A stretch of 64,000 bases of DNA, from positions 62,001-126,000 of the forward strand of contig NZ_JAEMWU010000003.1 of assembly GCF_017303215.1 (NCBI RefSeq), written 5' to 3'. Source of the DNA: Microbacterium esteraromaticum. GTDB taxonomy: Bacteria; Actinomycetota; Actinomycetes; Actinomycetales; Microbacteriaceae. Under the pieces are notes generated by a model. That model searched no databases, was not told where the DNA came from, and saw only the letters and a list, made by a program, of their open reading frames with translations. A program made the translations under genes and the position numbers. Below are positions 28,572 to 37,455 of the stretch, one piece after another (within the stretch, counting starts at the first letter, position 1; each line of letters begins with the position of its first letter).

Positions 28572-28573
28572 GA

Positions 28574-30118
28574 TCAGATCCACCCGGGCAGCCAATTGTG
28601 GATCAGCCAGAAGTCGTATGGCACGCTCACGCCGGTCCAGACAGGGTAGAAGAAGGCCGAGACCAGCACGGTGACGACGAGGAATACGGCGACGGTGCGC
28701 TGCCCGGCCTGGCGTCGGTGCAGGGGATCGTCGGCGCGGCCGGCCAACTCGCGCAGCGCGACGGCGAGGGCGAGCACGAGGAACGGCACCATCACCACCG
28801 TGTAGAACTGGAAGATCGTGCGGTTCGGCACCAGCAGCCAGGGCACGTAGGTGGCCAGCAGTCCCACGAGCGGATAGGTGAGCCGCGGGCCGACGGGGGA
28901 GCGCTCGATGAGTCCCCGCACGAATCGGTACAGCAGATACAGGCACGCGGCCACCCCGCCGTACCAGATCAGCGGATTCGGCACCGACGAGATCACCGCG
29001 ATGCAGTGGTCGGTGCCGCACGGAGCCGGATCGTCCGCCACCCAGATGGCCGTCGGGCGCAGCAGCAGTGGCCACTGCCACGCCGGGCTCGCGTACGGAT
29101 GTGGGCTGGCGAGAGCCACGTGGAAGCCCAGCATCGACGCGTGATAGTCCCACAGCGCCATCAGCGGATGGGCATCCGTCGTTCGCCCGTACCCGCCCGC
29201 GGTGACCAGCCAACCCGTCCACGACGCGAGGTAGACGACCAGCGCCGGACCCACCAGCAACACGAACGACGCCGGACCTTGCCGGAAGACCGCATCGGTC
29301 GGCCACAGCACGATGCCCGCGCGGCGTCGGGCCAGTGCGTCGGTGAACACCGTGTACAGGCCCAGCACCGCCATCGCATACAGGCCTGACCACTTCACGG
29401 CCGAGGCGGCACCCAGCGCGATGCCCGCGGCGATCAGCCACGGCCGTGCCCACAGCACCCGCCCGATCATCCGCTGCGTGGTGGCGGGCCTTTCGGTGCG
29501 GGGGATGGTGCGCTGTCGATCGATCAGTACGAACAGCACCCCCAGCGTGATGAAGAAGGTGAGGATGCCGTCGAGCAGGGCGATGCGGCTCATCACGATC
29601 GCGACGCCGTCGATGGCCAGCAGGCCGCCGGCGATGGTCGCCACGGTGTGCGAACGTGTCAGCCGTAGGGCGATCAGGTAGACCACCAGCACCGTGAGCG
29701 CTCCGAGAACGGCGGTGGTCACCCGCCAGCCGAAGCTCGATCCGGGACCCCACAGGGCCATGCCGAGGGCGATGATCCACTTGCCGAGCGGCGGATGCAC
29801 GACATACGAGCCCTCGGGCTGCAGCGCGGAGGCATCGCCCTGGGGCAACTGCTCGTTCGCGCCCTCGCCCCAGGTGCCCTCATAGCCCAGCGTCCACAGT
29901 GACCACGCGTCCTTGACGTAGTACGTCTCGTCGAACATGATCTCGTGCGGGTGGGCGAGATTGACCAGGCGCAGCACCGCCGCGAGCAGCGTGACCAGCG
30001 TGGGGGCGAGCCAGGCGAGCATCCGAGCCCGCGCCGGTTCCGCGCGCAGGCCGTCGCGCAGTCTCTCCCAGCGCGTCGTCGCCCGCGGATGCTGCGGCAG
30101 CGCGTCGCTCGAGGTCAC
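28574..30118 (-). CDS. pmt: Protein O-mannosyltransferase (GT39)
   Basis: 514 residues starting at a GTG at 30118. Polytopic membrane protein of the dolichyl-phosphate-mannose:protein mannosyltransferase family. The catalytic acidic motif is FDETYYVKDAWSLW after the first helix (about residue 62-75); the region HPPLGKWIIALGMALWG follows at about 108-124. It transfers mannose from polyprenyl-phosphomannose to secreted proteins outside the membrane. The gene is divergent from rsmI with 35 bp between starts, an arrangement conserved in actinobacteria. Confidence 0.95.
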   Translation of the reverse strand: MTSSDALPQHPRATTRWERLRDGLRAEPARARMLAWLAPTLVTLLAAVLRLVNLAHPHEIMFDETYYVKDAWSLWTLGYEGTWGEGANEQLPQGDASALQPEGSYVVHPPLGKWIIALGMALWGPGSSFGWRVTTAVLGALTVLVVYLIALRLTRSHTVATIAGGLLAIDGVAIVMSRIALLDGILTFFITLGVLFVLIDRQRTIPRTERPATTQRMIGRVLWARPWLIAAGIALGAASAVKWSGLYAMAVLGLYTVFTDALARRRAGIVLWPTDAVFRQGPASFVLLVGPALVVYLASWTGWLVTAGGYGRTTDAHPLMALWDYHASMLGFHVALASPHPYASPAWQWPLLLRPTAIWVADDPAPCGTDHCIAVISSVPNPLIWYGGVAACLYLLYRFVRGLIERSPVGPRLTYPLVGLLATYVPWLLVPNRTIFQFYTVVMVPFLVLALAVALRELAGRADDPLHRRQAGQRTVAVFLVVTVLVSAFFYPVWTGVSVPYDFWLIHNWLPGWI

Positions 30119-30153
30119 CCGAACAGCCTAGTTGCGGCGCCTAAGCTGGTCGG

Positions 30154-30969
30154 ATGATCATCCTCGCCGCGACTCCCATCGGCAACCTCGGTGATGCGTC
30201 GCGGCGCTTGATCGAGGTGCTTGAGAACGCCGAGATCGTCGCGGCTGAAGACACCCGCACCACCCAGCGCCTGCTCAAGGCACTGCAGATCGACAACCGT
30301 CCGCGGCTGATCGCCCTGCACGACCACAACGAGAAGCACAAGGCCGTCGAGTTGGCCGAGATCGCCGCCGATCAGGACGTCGTCGTCGTCAGCGACGCCG
30401 GGATGCCCGCGATCAGCGACCCCGGCTACGGGCTGGTCGCCGCGGCGGTCGAACGCGGAGTGACCGTCACCGCAGTGCCGGGGCCCAGCGCCGCGCTGAT
30501 GGCGCTCGCGATCTCGGGAATGCCCACCGACCGGTTCACGTTCGAGGGCTTCCTGCCCCGCAAACCGGGGGAGCGCAGGCAGACGCTTCGGATGCTGGCA
30601 TCCGAGCCCCGCACGATGATCTTCTTCGAGTCGCCCGCGCGGCTCGCCACGTCGCTCGCCGACATGGGAGAGGCCTTCGGCGCCGACCGTCGTATCGCGG
30701 TCTGCCGTGAGTTGACGAAGCTGTACGAAGAGGTGCGCCGCGGCACCGCCGACGAACTCGTCGCCTGGGCTGAGGCCGGTGTGAAGGGCGAGATCGTCGT
30801 CGTCGTCGAGGGCGCCGTGCCCGTTGCCGTATCGGCCGAGAACGCGCTCGCGCAGGTGCAGGCTCTCGTCGCCTCGGGGCTCCGCCTCAAAGAGGCCTGC
30901 GCCGAGGTCGCCGCCGCCACCGGGTTGAGCTCACGCGACCTGTACCAGGCGGCGCTCGCCGCCCGATGA
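30154..30969 (+). CDS. rsmI: 16S rRNA (cytidine-1402-2'-O)-methyltransferase
   Basis: 271 residues, normal length. The tetrapyrrole-methylase-fold marks are all present: MIILAATPIGNLGDASRR at the start, AAEDTRTTQRLL, VSDAGMPAISDPGY, PGPSAALMALAISG and FEGFLPRKPGERR. It methylates the ribose of C1402 of 16S rRNA using SAM, refining decoding. The next gene overlaps it by 4 nt. Confidence 0.96.
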   Translation: MIILAATPIGNLGDASRRLIEVLENAEIVAAEDTRTTQRLLKALQIDNRPRLIALHDHNEKHKAVELAEIAADQDVVVVSDAGMPAISDPGYGLVAAAVERGVTVTAVPGPSAALMALAISGMPTDRFTFEGFLPRKPGERRQTLRMLASEPRTMIFFESPARLATSLADMGEAFGADRRIAVCRELTKLYEEVRRGTADELVAWAEAGVKGEIVVVVEGAVPVAVSAENALAQVQALVASGLRLKEACAEVAAATGLSSRDLYQAALAAR

Positions 30970-31574
30970 GCGCACACGTCGCCGACGCCTACGATCGGCG
31001 CTCCGCCGAGTACATCGCCGTGCTCGGCGAGATCACTCAGATGGACGCTGCCGACCTCGACCTGATCGGTGCATGGCGGGATGCCACTCCGGGACGGCTG
31101 CTGGATGCCGGGTGCGGGCCGGGGCACTGGGCCCAGTTTCTGCGCAGCGGTGGGCGCGAGGTTCTCGGTGTCGACCTTTCCGCACAGTTCATTGCGCACG
31201 CACGCTCGACGTATCCGAAGATCGAGTTCGTCGCGGGCTCATTCACGGATCTGCCGGCGTCGGACGCGTCGCTGGGCGGCATCCTCGCCTGGTACTCGCT
31301 GATCCACATGCCACCCGAAGAGCTGCCCGTCGCCCTGGCCGAGTTCGCCCGGGTGCTTGCCCCCGGCGGCAGCATCCTGATCGGGTTCTTCGACGGTTCG
31401 CCCGGCGAGCCCTTCGACCACGCCGTCGCGCCCGCCTACTACTGGAGCGCGGATGCCCTCGGGGAGTTGCTTGATCGTGCGGGCCTCACCGCGACAGCAT
31501 CCGAATCCCGCGCGCGTGCGGAAGGCGAGATCAGCGCCCGCCCGCATGCATCGTTGATGGCTACCCGGCGCTGA
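30966..31574 (+). CDS. Class I SAM-dependent methyltransferase
   Basis: 202 residues, ATGA overlap with rsmI. SAM-binding motif I is LLDAGCGPGHWAQFL (about 38-52), followed by VLGVDLSAQFIAHAR and a motif near FARVLAPGGSILIGFF. The fold is the small-molecule type (UbiE/Methyltransf_11-like). The substrate cannot be inferred. Coupling to rsmI may simply reflect operon layout. Confidence 0.88.
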   Translation: MSAHVADAYDRRSAEYIAVLGEITQMDAADLDLIGAWRDATPGRLLDAGCGPGHWAQFLRSGGREVLGVDLSAQFIAHARSTYPKIEFVAGSFTDLPASDASLGGILAWYSLIHMPPEELPVALAEFARVLAPGGSILIGFFDGSPGEPFDHAVAPAYYWSADALGELLDRAGLTATASESRARAEGEISARPHASLMATRR

Positions 31575-31642
31575 GGGACCGCCTGCCCCGAGCCCCGGTC
31601 ACGCGGCCAACGCGCGGGCCTTTCCCGCCTAGAATCGAGAGC

Positions 31643-33235
31643 ATGCCCGCAGGCGAATCGTTCTACATCACCACGCCCATCTACTACCCCTCCGATGTGC
31701 CTCACATCGGCCACGGGTACACGACGGTCGCCGTCGACACCCTGTCGCGCTGGCACCGCCAGGCGGGCGATGACACGTGGATGCTCACGGGCACCGATGA
31801 GCACGGCCAGAAGATGCTGCGCGCGGCCGCGGCCAATAACGTCACGCCGCAGGAATGGGTCGACCGTCTGGTCGGCGAGAGCTGGTTCCCGCTGCTGAAG
31901 ACCCTCGACGTGGCCAATGACGACTTCATTCGCACGACGCAGGAGCGTCACGAGCGCAACGTGCAGACGTTCTTCCAGAAGCTGTACGACGCGGGCTACA
32001 TCTACGCCGGCGAGTACGAGGCGCTGTACTGCGTGGGGTGTGAGGAGTTCAAGCCCGACAGTGAGATCGTCGAAGGCACTGGCCCGTTCGAGGGGCTCAA
32101 GGTCTGCGCGATCCACTCCAAGCCGCTGGAGCTGCTGCAGGAGAAGAACTACTTCTTCAAGCTCAGCGAGTTCCAGGACCGCCTGCTCGAGCTCTACAAG
32201 ACCGAGCCCGACTTCGTGCGCCCTCACTCGGCGCGCAACGAGGTCGTGTCGTTCGTCAGCCAGGGCCTGAAGGACCTGTCGATCTCGCGCTCCACGTTCG
32301 ACTGGGGCATCCCGCTGCCGTGGGACGAGTCGCACGTCATCTACGTGTGGGTCGACGCGCTGCTCAACTACGCCACCGCGATCGGCTACGGCTCCGACCA
32401 GCAGAACTTCGACCGCCGCTGGCCCGGCTACCACGTCGTCGGCAAGGACATCCTGCGCTTCCACGCGGTGATCTGGCCGGCGATGCTGATGGCCGCCGGT
32501 GTCGACGTGCCCAAGGGCGTCTTCGCGCACGGCTGGCTGCTGGTCGGCGGCGAGAAGATGTCGAAGTCGAAGCTCACCGGTATCGCACCGACCGAGATCA
32601 CCGATGTCTTCGGCTCGGACGCCTACCGCTACTACTTCTTGTCGGCGATCGCGTTCGGACAGGACGGCTCGTTCTCGTGGGAGGACCTCTCGGCCCGCTA
32701 CCAGGCCGAGCTCGCCAACGGCTTCGGCAACCTCGCCTCGCGCACGATCGCGATGATCCAAAAGTACTTCGATGGCGTCGTGCCGACCGCGGCCGAGTAC
32801 ACCGAGCGCGATCTCGAGATCCAGAAGACGGTGGCGGATGCTGCGACTGGCGCGGATGCCGCCATGGAGCAGTTCCGGATCGACGAGGCGATCGACGCGA
32901 TCTGGACGATCGTCGACCAGCTCAACCACTACATCACCGAGAACGAGCCGTGGGCGCTCGCCAAGCAGGCGGATGCGGGCGACGAGGCGCAGCGCGACCG
33001 TCTGGCCACCGTGTTGTACACCTGTGCCGAGGGTCTGCGTGCACTGGCTGTACTGCTGTCGCCGGTGATGCCGCAGTCCACGGCGAAGCTGTGGGATGCC
33101 CTCGGCGTCACCGACGCGCTGGGTGAGCTGACGGCGCAGCCGATCCGTGAGGCAGGCGCGTGGGGTGCGCTGCAGCCCGGCACCAAGGTCGGTGCACTGG
33201 CGCCGTTGTTCCCGCGTGTGGAGCAGACCGCCTGA
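31643..33235 (+). CDS. metG: Methionyl-tRNA synthetase
   Basis: 530 residues. The catalytic Rossmann core shows ITTPIYYPSDVPHIGHGYTT split across residues 7-26, including the HIGH-type HIGH motif, and KMSKS as GGEKMSKSKLTG. YCVGCEEF belongs to the connective-peptide knuckle. The anticodon-binding helical domain covers about 385-530. No C-terminal tRNA-binding (EMAP) extension is present. It charges tRNA-Met. tatD follows 19 bp later, the usual order. Confidence 0.96.
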   Translation: MPAGESFYITTPIYYPSDVPHIGHGYTTVAVDTLSRWHRQAGDDTWMLTGTDEHGQKMLRAAAANNVTPQEWVDRLVGESWFPLLKTLDVANDDFIRTTQERHERNVQTFFQKLYDAGYIYAGEYEALYCVGCEEFKPDSEIVEGTGPFEGLKVCAIHSKPLELLQEKNYFFKLSEFQDRLLELYKTEPDFVRPHSARNEVVSFVSQGLKDLSISRSTFDWGIPLPWDESHVIYVWVDALLNYATAIGYGSDQQNFDRRWPGYHVVGKDILRFHAVIWPAMLMAAGVDVPKGVFAHGWLLVGGEKMSKSKLTGIAPTEITDVFGSDAYRYYFLSAIAFGQDGSFSWEDLSARYQAELANGFGNLASRTIAMIQKYFDGVVPTAAEYTERDLEIQKTVADAATGADAAMEQFRIDEAIDAIWTIVDQLNHYITENEPWALAKQADAGDEAQRDRLATVLYTCAEGLRALAVLLSPVMPQSTAKLWDALGVTDALGELTAQPIREAGAWGALQPGTKVGALAPLFPRVEQTA

Positions 33236-33254
33236 GCGACGAGTCGACCGAGCC

Positions 33255-34130
33255 ATGACCGAGACATACGTGCGCGAGCGCTCCTCCGAGGGGCGCAAGG
33301 ATTTGCGGTACCCGGCGGCGCCTGAGCCGCTGGCCGTTCCGGTGTACGACAACCATGCGCACCTCGAGATCGTCGACGGAGTCGAGCCCCTTGCGCTCGC
33401 CGAGCAGCTCGATCGCGCCGCCGACGTGGGCGTCGCTGGCGTGGTGCAGGCCTCGGGTGACATCGAGTCGTCCCGCTGGGCGGTCGAGGCGGCGGCATCC
33501 GATCCCCGCGTGCTCGCGGCGGTGGCGATCCACCCCAACGACGCCCCCGTGTACGCGCAGGCGGGGCGCCTCGCCGAAGCCCTCGACGTGATCGACGAGC
33601 TCGCCGCGCACCCGCGCACGCGCGCCATCGGCGAGACCGGGCTCGACTACTTCCGCACCCGCGAGGAGGGGCGTCCCGCCCAGCACGAGTCGTTCGAGGC
33701 ACACATCGCCTTGGCCAAGAAGCACGGCATCGCGATGCAGATCCACGACCGTGACGCTCATGACGATGTGCTGGCGGTGCTCGATCGCGTTGGCGCGCCC
33801 GAGCGCACCGTGTTCCACTGTTTCTCGGGCGACGAGCAGATGGCGCGCATCGCGGCGGATGCCGGCTACTACCTCTCGTTCGCGGGCAATGTCACGTTCA
33901 AGAACGCGCAGAACCTGCGCGACGCGCTGGCGGTCACCCCGCTGGAGCGGATCCTCGTCGAGACGGATGCCCCGTTCTTGACCCCGGTGCCGCTGCGAGG
34001 CCGCCCCAACGCGCCGTACCTCGTGCCGATCACCGTGCGGTTCCTGGCCGCCGAACTCGGCATCGACGTGGATGAGCTGAGCGCTCGGCTCGCCGCGAAC
34101 ACCCTGGCGGTCTACGGCTCGTTCGACTGA
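33255..34130 (+). CDS. tatD: TatD family metal-dependent DNase
   Basis: 291 residues from the ATG at 33255. Metal-ligand motifs: YDNHAHLE (HxH), GETGLDYFRT (Glu), IHDRDAHDD, VFHCFSGDEQM and ETDAPFLTPVPLRG. An N-terminal extension of about 30 residues precedes the core. The family acts as a 3'-5' nuclease in DNA repair/degradation and possibly as a D-aminoacyl-tRNA-type hydrolase. Part of the metG-tatD-ksgA-ispE block, here separated from ksgA by an opposite-strand MFS gene. Confidence 0.93.
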   Translation: MTETYVRERSSEGRKDLRYPAAPEPLAVPVYDNHAHLEIVDGVEPLALAEQLDRAADVGVAGVVQASGDIESSRWAVEAAASDPRVLAAVAIHPNDAPVYAQAGRLAEALDVIDELAAHPRTRAIGETGLDYFRTREEGRPAQHESFEAHIALAKKHGIAMQIHDRDAHDDVLAVLDRVGAPERTVFHCFSGDEQMARIAADAGYYLSFAGNVTFKNAQNLRDALAVTPLERILVETDAPFLTPVPLRGRPNAPYLVPITVRFLAAELGIDVDELSARLAANTLAVYGSFD

Positions 34131-34133
34131 GTC

Positions 34134-35414
34134 TCAGTTCGCGGGCGCCGGGCTCGTCGGATCGGCGTCATCCAGCGCCGGCTTGGCGTTGACGATGTGC
34201 GAGATCGGGCGCCAGACCACCAGCAGGGTCAGTGCGGCACCGGCGAAGGCGAACCACCACGGTGCGGTCAGCCCCCACACCTGGGCGATCACGCCGCCCA
34301 ACGCCTGCCCGATGACCATGCCGCCGAACACGCCCACCATGTTCACCGACGCCACGCGCCCCTGCAGCTCGGGTGGCACCAACCTCTGGCGGACGGTGGT
34401 CGAGATCGTGCCCCAGACGAAGGCGTAGAAGCCGAAGAACAGCATGATCACCAGCGCCACCCACCCGGTGCTGGTCAGCGCGAACGCGAGGTGCATGACG
34501 ACCTCCATCGACAGGCACACACGCATCAGTGTCGCGAACGAGATGTGCCGCTCCAGCCAGCCGAAACTGAAGGTGGCGAGCAGACCTCCGGCCGCGGACG
34601 CTGTGGTGAGCGCGCCGAACCCGACCGCGCCCATGTTCAGGTGCTCGGTCGCGTACAGCACGAGCACGCCCCAGGGGGCCGCCCAGGTGATGTTGAACAG
34701 CAGGATGATGAGCACCAGCATCCGCACCGGGGGATTGCGCCACAGCCATTTGATGCCCTCGGCGATGTCCGTGTGCACCGGGGCGCGCGCCGCGTCGGGG
34801 CCGCCCTCACGCGGCGGAACCGGCGTCGCCGCCATCCGCGAGACGAGCACGATCGCCAGCACGATGCACAGCCCTTCCAGCAGGAACGGCCACGCCGAAC
34901 CGGCGGCGAACAAGAAGGCTCCAAGCGGAGGGCCGGCGAACTGGTTCGCCACCAGGTACCCGGCCTGCAGGCGGGCATTGCCGATGCCGAGGTCGACGGG
35001 TCGCACCAGCATCGGCAGCAGCGTGCTCGCCGTCGTGTCGACGAACACCTCGGCGGTGCCGTACAGGAACGCCACCGCGAGCACGATCCAGATGTTCGCG
35101 GTCCCGGTCAGCAGAAAGACGCACAGCGCCGCGATCACGATCGCGCGGGCGGCGTTGGCGAACATCACCAGGCGGCGGCGGTCGAAGCGGTCGGCGATGG
35201 CTCCCGCATGCAGCCCGAACAGCAGCCAGGGCAAGAACTGCAGCACGGCGCCCGAGGCGACCAGGATCGGCGACGAGGTCATCGAGGCGATCAGCAGGGG
35301 AGCGGCGGCCAACGCGACGCCGTCGCCGATGTTGCTGGTCCACGACGACGCCAGCAGCCAGCGGAAATCGCGGCCCAGACGGCGCGGTGCGATGAGCTCT
35401 CCGAGTGCGGTCAC
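34134..35414 (-). CDS. MFS transporter, drug-efflux type
   Basis: 426 residues from the GTG at 35414; the longer frame upstream runs over ksgA and is a shadow. Twelve hydrophobic segments are visible. The loop 2-3 motif HAGAIADRFDRRRLVMFANA fits the MFS DRF-R-R signature, and the N-terminus RLGRDFRWLLASSWTSNIGD matches the MFS_3/enterobactin-exporter-like group. It probably exports a hydrophobic compound. It interrupts the tatD-ksgA order, being inserted on the opposite strand with 3 bp to tatD and 58 bp to ksgA. Confidence 0.88.
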   Translation of the reverse strand: MTALGELIAPRRLGRDFRWLLASSWTSNIGDGVALAAAPLLIASMTSSPILVASGAVLQFLPWLLFGLHAGAIADRFDRRRLVMFANAARAIVIAALCVFLLTGTANIWIVLAVAFLYGTAEVFVDTTASTLLPMLVRPVDLGIGNARLQAGYLVANQFAGPPLGAFLFAAGSAWPFLLEGLCIVLAIVLVSRMAATPVPPREGGPDAARAPVHTDIAEGIKWLWRNPPVRMLVLIILLFNITWAAPWGVLVLYATEHLNMGAVGFGALTTASAAGGLLATFSFGWLERHISFATLMRVCLSMEVVMHLAFALTSTGWVALVIMLFFGFYAFVWGTISTTVRQRLVPPELQGRVASVNMVGVFGGMVIGQALGGVIAQVWGLTAPWWFAFAGAALTLLVVWRPISHIVNAKPALDDADPTSPAPAN

Positions 35415-35472
35415 CCGGTTGATCTTAGGGTCGTTTCCCGCGGCACGTGACGGAATGCGGAACAATGTGAGG

Positions 35473-36354
35473 ATGACCGTCTCACTGCTCGGCGCCACCG
35501 AGATCCGCAGACTCGCCGCCGAGCTCGACGTCACCCCCACCAAGAAGCTGGGGCAGAACTTCGTCGTCGACGCCAACACCGTGCGCAAGATCGTGCACGC
35601 CGCGGGCGTGCAGCCCGGCGAACGGGTCGTCGAGATCGGCCCGGGCCTCGGCTCACTGACCCTGGCGATCCTCGAAGCGGGCGCGACGGTGACCGCCGTC
35701 GAGATCGACCACCGCCTGGCCGAGCGCCTGCCGCGCACCGCCGCCGAACGCGGCGTCGAGGACGGCGCACTCACCGTGGTGGACGCGGATGCCATGCAGG
35801 TCACCGATCTACCCGGAGACCCCACGATCCTTGTCGCCAACCTGCCGTACAACGTCTCGGTGCCGGTGCTGCTGCACTTTCTGGAGACCTTCCCGGCGCT
35901 GCAGCGCGGGGTCGTGATGGTGCAGGCCGAAGTCGCCGAGCGGCTGGCCGCGCGGCCCGGCTCGAAGATCTACGGCGCCCCGAGCGTGAAGGCCGCGTGG
36001 TACGGCCCCTGGCAGCTGCGGGGCACCGTCTCGCGGCAGGTGTTCTGGCCCGTGCCGAACGTCGACAGCCTGCTGGTCGGCTTCGTGCGCGATGACGAAC
36101 CCCGCGGCAGCGAGGACGAGCGCCGTCGCACGTTCCAGATCGTGGACGCCGCGTTCAACCAGCGTCGCAAGATGCTCCGTCAGGCGCTGTCGGGGCTGTT
36201 CGGCAGCTCTGCGGCAGCATCCGCCGTTCTGGAATCCGCCGGTGTCGCACCCACCGCACGCGGCGAGGACCTCACGGTCGACGACTACCACCGCATCGCA
36301 CGCACGGCTCCGACAGGCACCGCATCGGCTGATGCGGATACTCTGGCACCGTGA
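35473..36354 (+). CDS. rsmA: 16S rRNA dimethyladenosine transferase
   Basis: 293 residues from the ATG at 35473 after a GTGAGG site; the larger frame upstream is a shadow of the MFS gene. Also called ksgA. Motifs: KKLGQNFVVDANTV, SAM site VVEIGPGLGSLTLAILEAGA, the catalytic NLPYNVS (NLPY) and AFNQRRKMLRQALSG. It dimethylates A1518 and A1519 near the 3' end of 16S rRNA. The stop overlaps the next GTG start by 4 nt. Confidence 0.96.
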   Translation: MTVSLLGATEIRRLAAELDVTPTKKLGQNFVVDANTVRKIVHAAGVQPGERVVEIGPGLGSLTLAILEAGATVTAVEIDHRLAERLPRTAAERGVEDGALTVVDADAMQVTDLPGDPTILVANLPYNVSVPVLLHFLETFPALQRGVVMVQAEVAERLAARPGSKIYGAPSVKAAWYGPWQLRGTVSRQVFWPVPNVDSLLVGFVRDDEPRGSEDERRRTFQIVDAAFNQRRKMLRQALSGLFGSSAAASAVLESAGVAPTARGEDLTVDDYHRIARTAPTGTASADADTLAP

Positions 36355-37415
36355 CCGAACCGCGCTTTCAGCCCCACGTTCCCGAGATCCACCGCCCGTA
36401 CGTCGCGGCTCCGGATCGCTATCAGCGCTTCGCCTACCGTCAGGTGGGCACCTCTGGCCTGTACCTGCCGCCGATCTCGCTCGGCCTGTGGTGGAACTTC
36501 GGCGACAACATCCCGCTCGACAACCAGCGCGCGCTGCTGCGCCACGCATTCGACAACGGCATCACCCACTTCGACCTGGCGAACAACTACGGCCCGCCAT
36601 ACGGTTCGGCCGAGAAGAACTTCGGGCGCATCTTCGCCGAAGACCTGGCGCCCTACCGTGATGAGCTGATCATCTCGTCGAAGGCGGGCTGGGACATGTG
36701 GCCGGGGCCCTACGGCGACCTCGGCAGCCGCAAGTACATCCTCGCCAGCGCCGAGCAGTCGCTGACCCGCATGGGTCTCGACTACGTCGACATCTTCTAC
36801 TCGCACCGCGTCGACCCGGTCACCCCGATCGAAGAGACCATCGGGGCGCTCGACACCCTGGTGCGGCAGGGCAAGGCCCTCTACGTCGGCATCTCATCGT
36901 ACAGCCCCGAGCGCACCGAGGCCGCACTGGCCGTGGCACGCGACCTGGGCACGCCGTTGATCATCCACCAGCCCTCGTACTCGATCCTCAACCGCTGGGT
37001 CGAGGATGGCCTGACCGATGTGCTGCGCGCCGAGGGCGTCGGTGCGATCGCCTTCACGCCGCTCGCGCAGGGACTGCTCACCGGCAAGTACCTCGGCGAC
37101 GGCACGGCCGATCGTGCGCAGAAGCGCGGGTCACTGTCGGACCGGCCGCTCTCAGACGAAGGACTCGCCCTGCTGCGCGGGCTCAACGACATCGCCGCCG
37201 ACCGCGGGCAGAGCCTTGCGCAGATGGCCCTGCAGTGGACGCTGCGCGACCCGGTGGTCGTCTCGGCGCTGATCGGCGCCTCGCGTCCGGAGCAGCTCGA
37301 TGAGAACATCGCCGCGGTAGATGGTCCCGCGTTCACCGACGAAGAACTCACGGCGATCGACGCACTCTCGCACGGCATCGACGTCAACCTGTGGTCGGTG
37401 TCGTCCGAGTTGTGA
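36351..37415 (+). CDS. Aldo/keto reductase, YghZ/MgrA-like
   Basis: 354 residues, GTG start overlapping the rsmA stop. AKR features: FDLANNYGPPYGSAEKNFGR (Asp/Tyr), SSKAGWDMWPGPYGD (Lys), YVDIFYSHRVDP (His), and cofactor site IGASRPEQLDENIAA. The long GYGPP-type loop and total length match L-glyceraldehyde-3-phosphate reductases (YghZ/GpR), which detoxify aldehydes including methylglyoxal. It sits between rsmA and ispE, so it has been inserted in a usually compact block. Confidence 0.92.
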   Translation: MTEPRFQPHVPEIHRPYVAAPDRYQRFAYRQVGTSGLYLPPISLGLWWNFGDNIPLDNQRALLRHAFDNGITHFDLANNYGPPYGSAEKNFGRIFAEDLAPYRDELIISSKAGWDMWPGPYGDLGSRKYILASAEQSLTRMGLDYVDIFYSHRVDPVTPIEETIGALDTLVRQGKALYVGISSYSPERTEAALAVARDLGTPLIIHQPSYSILNRWVEDGLTDVLRAEGVGAIAFTPLAQGLLTGKYLGDGTADRAQKRGSLSDRPLSDEGLALLRGLNDIAADRGQSLAQMALQWTLRDPVVVSALIGASRPEQLDENIAAVDGPAFTDEELTAIDALSHGIDVNLWSVSSEL

Positions 37416-37455
37416 ACCGTGCGCGCGAGGCGCGCCGTGACAGAAGGGAGCCGAG

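Larger units (their letters stand above)
28027..28573. other. Gene-poor stretch, low coding evidence
   Basis: About 550 bp between the interrupted protease and pmt. Short open frames exist on both strands but none shows a recognisable domain or typical codon pattern. One perfect palindrome, TTACTGCGCAGTAA, lies at 28336-28349. The GC content is lower than in flanking DNA and the stretch may hold decayed gene remnants. The minus-strand frame 28410-28571 is listed separately. Confidence 0.5.
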
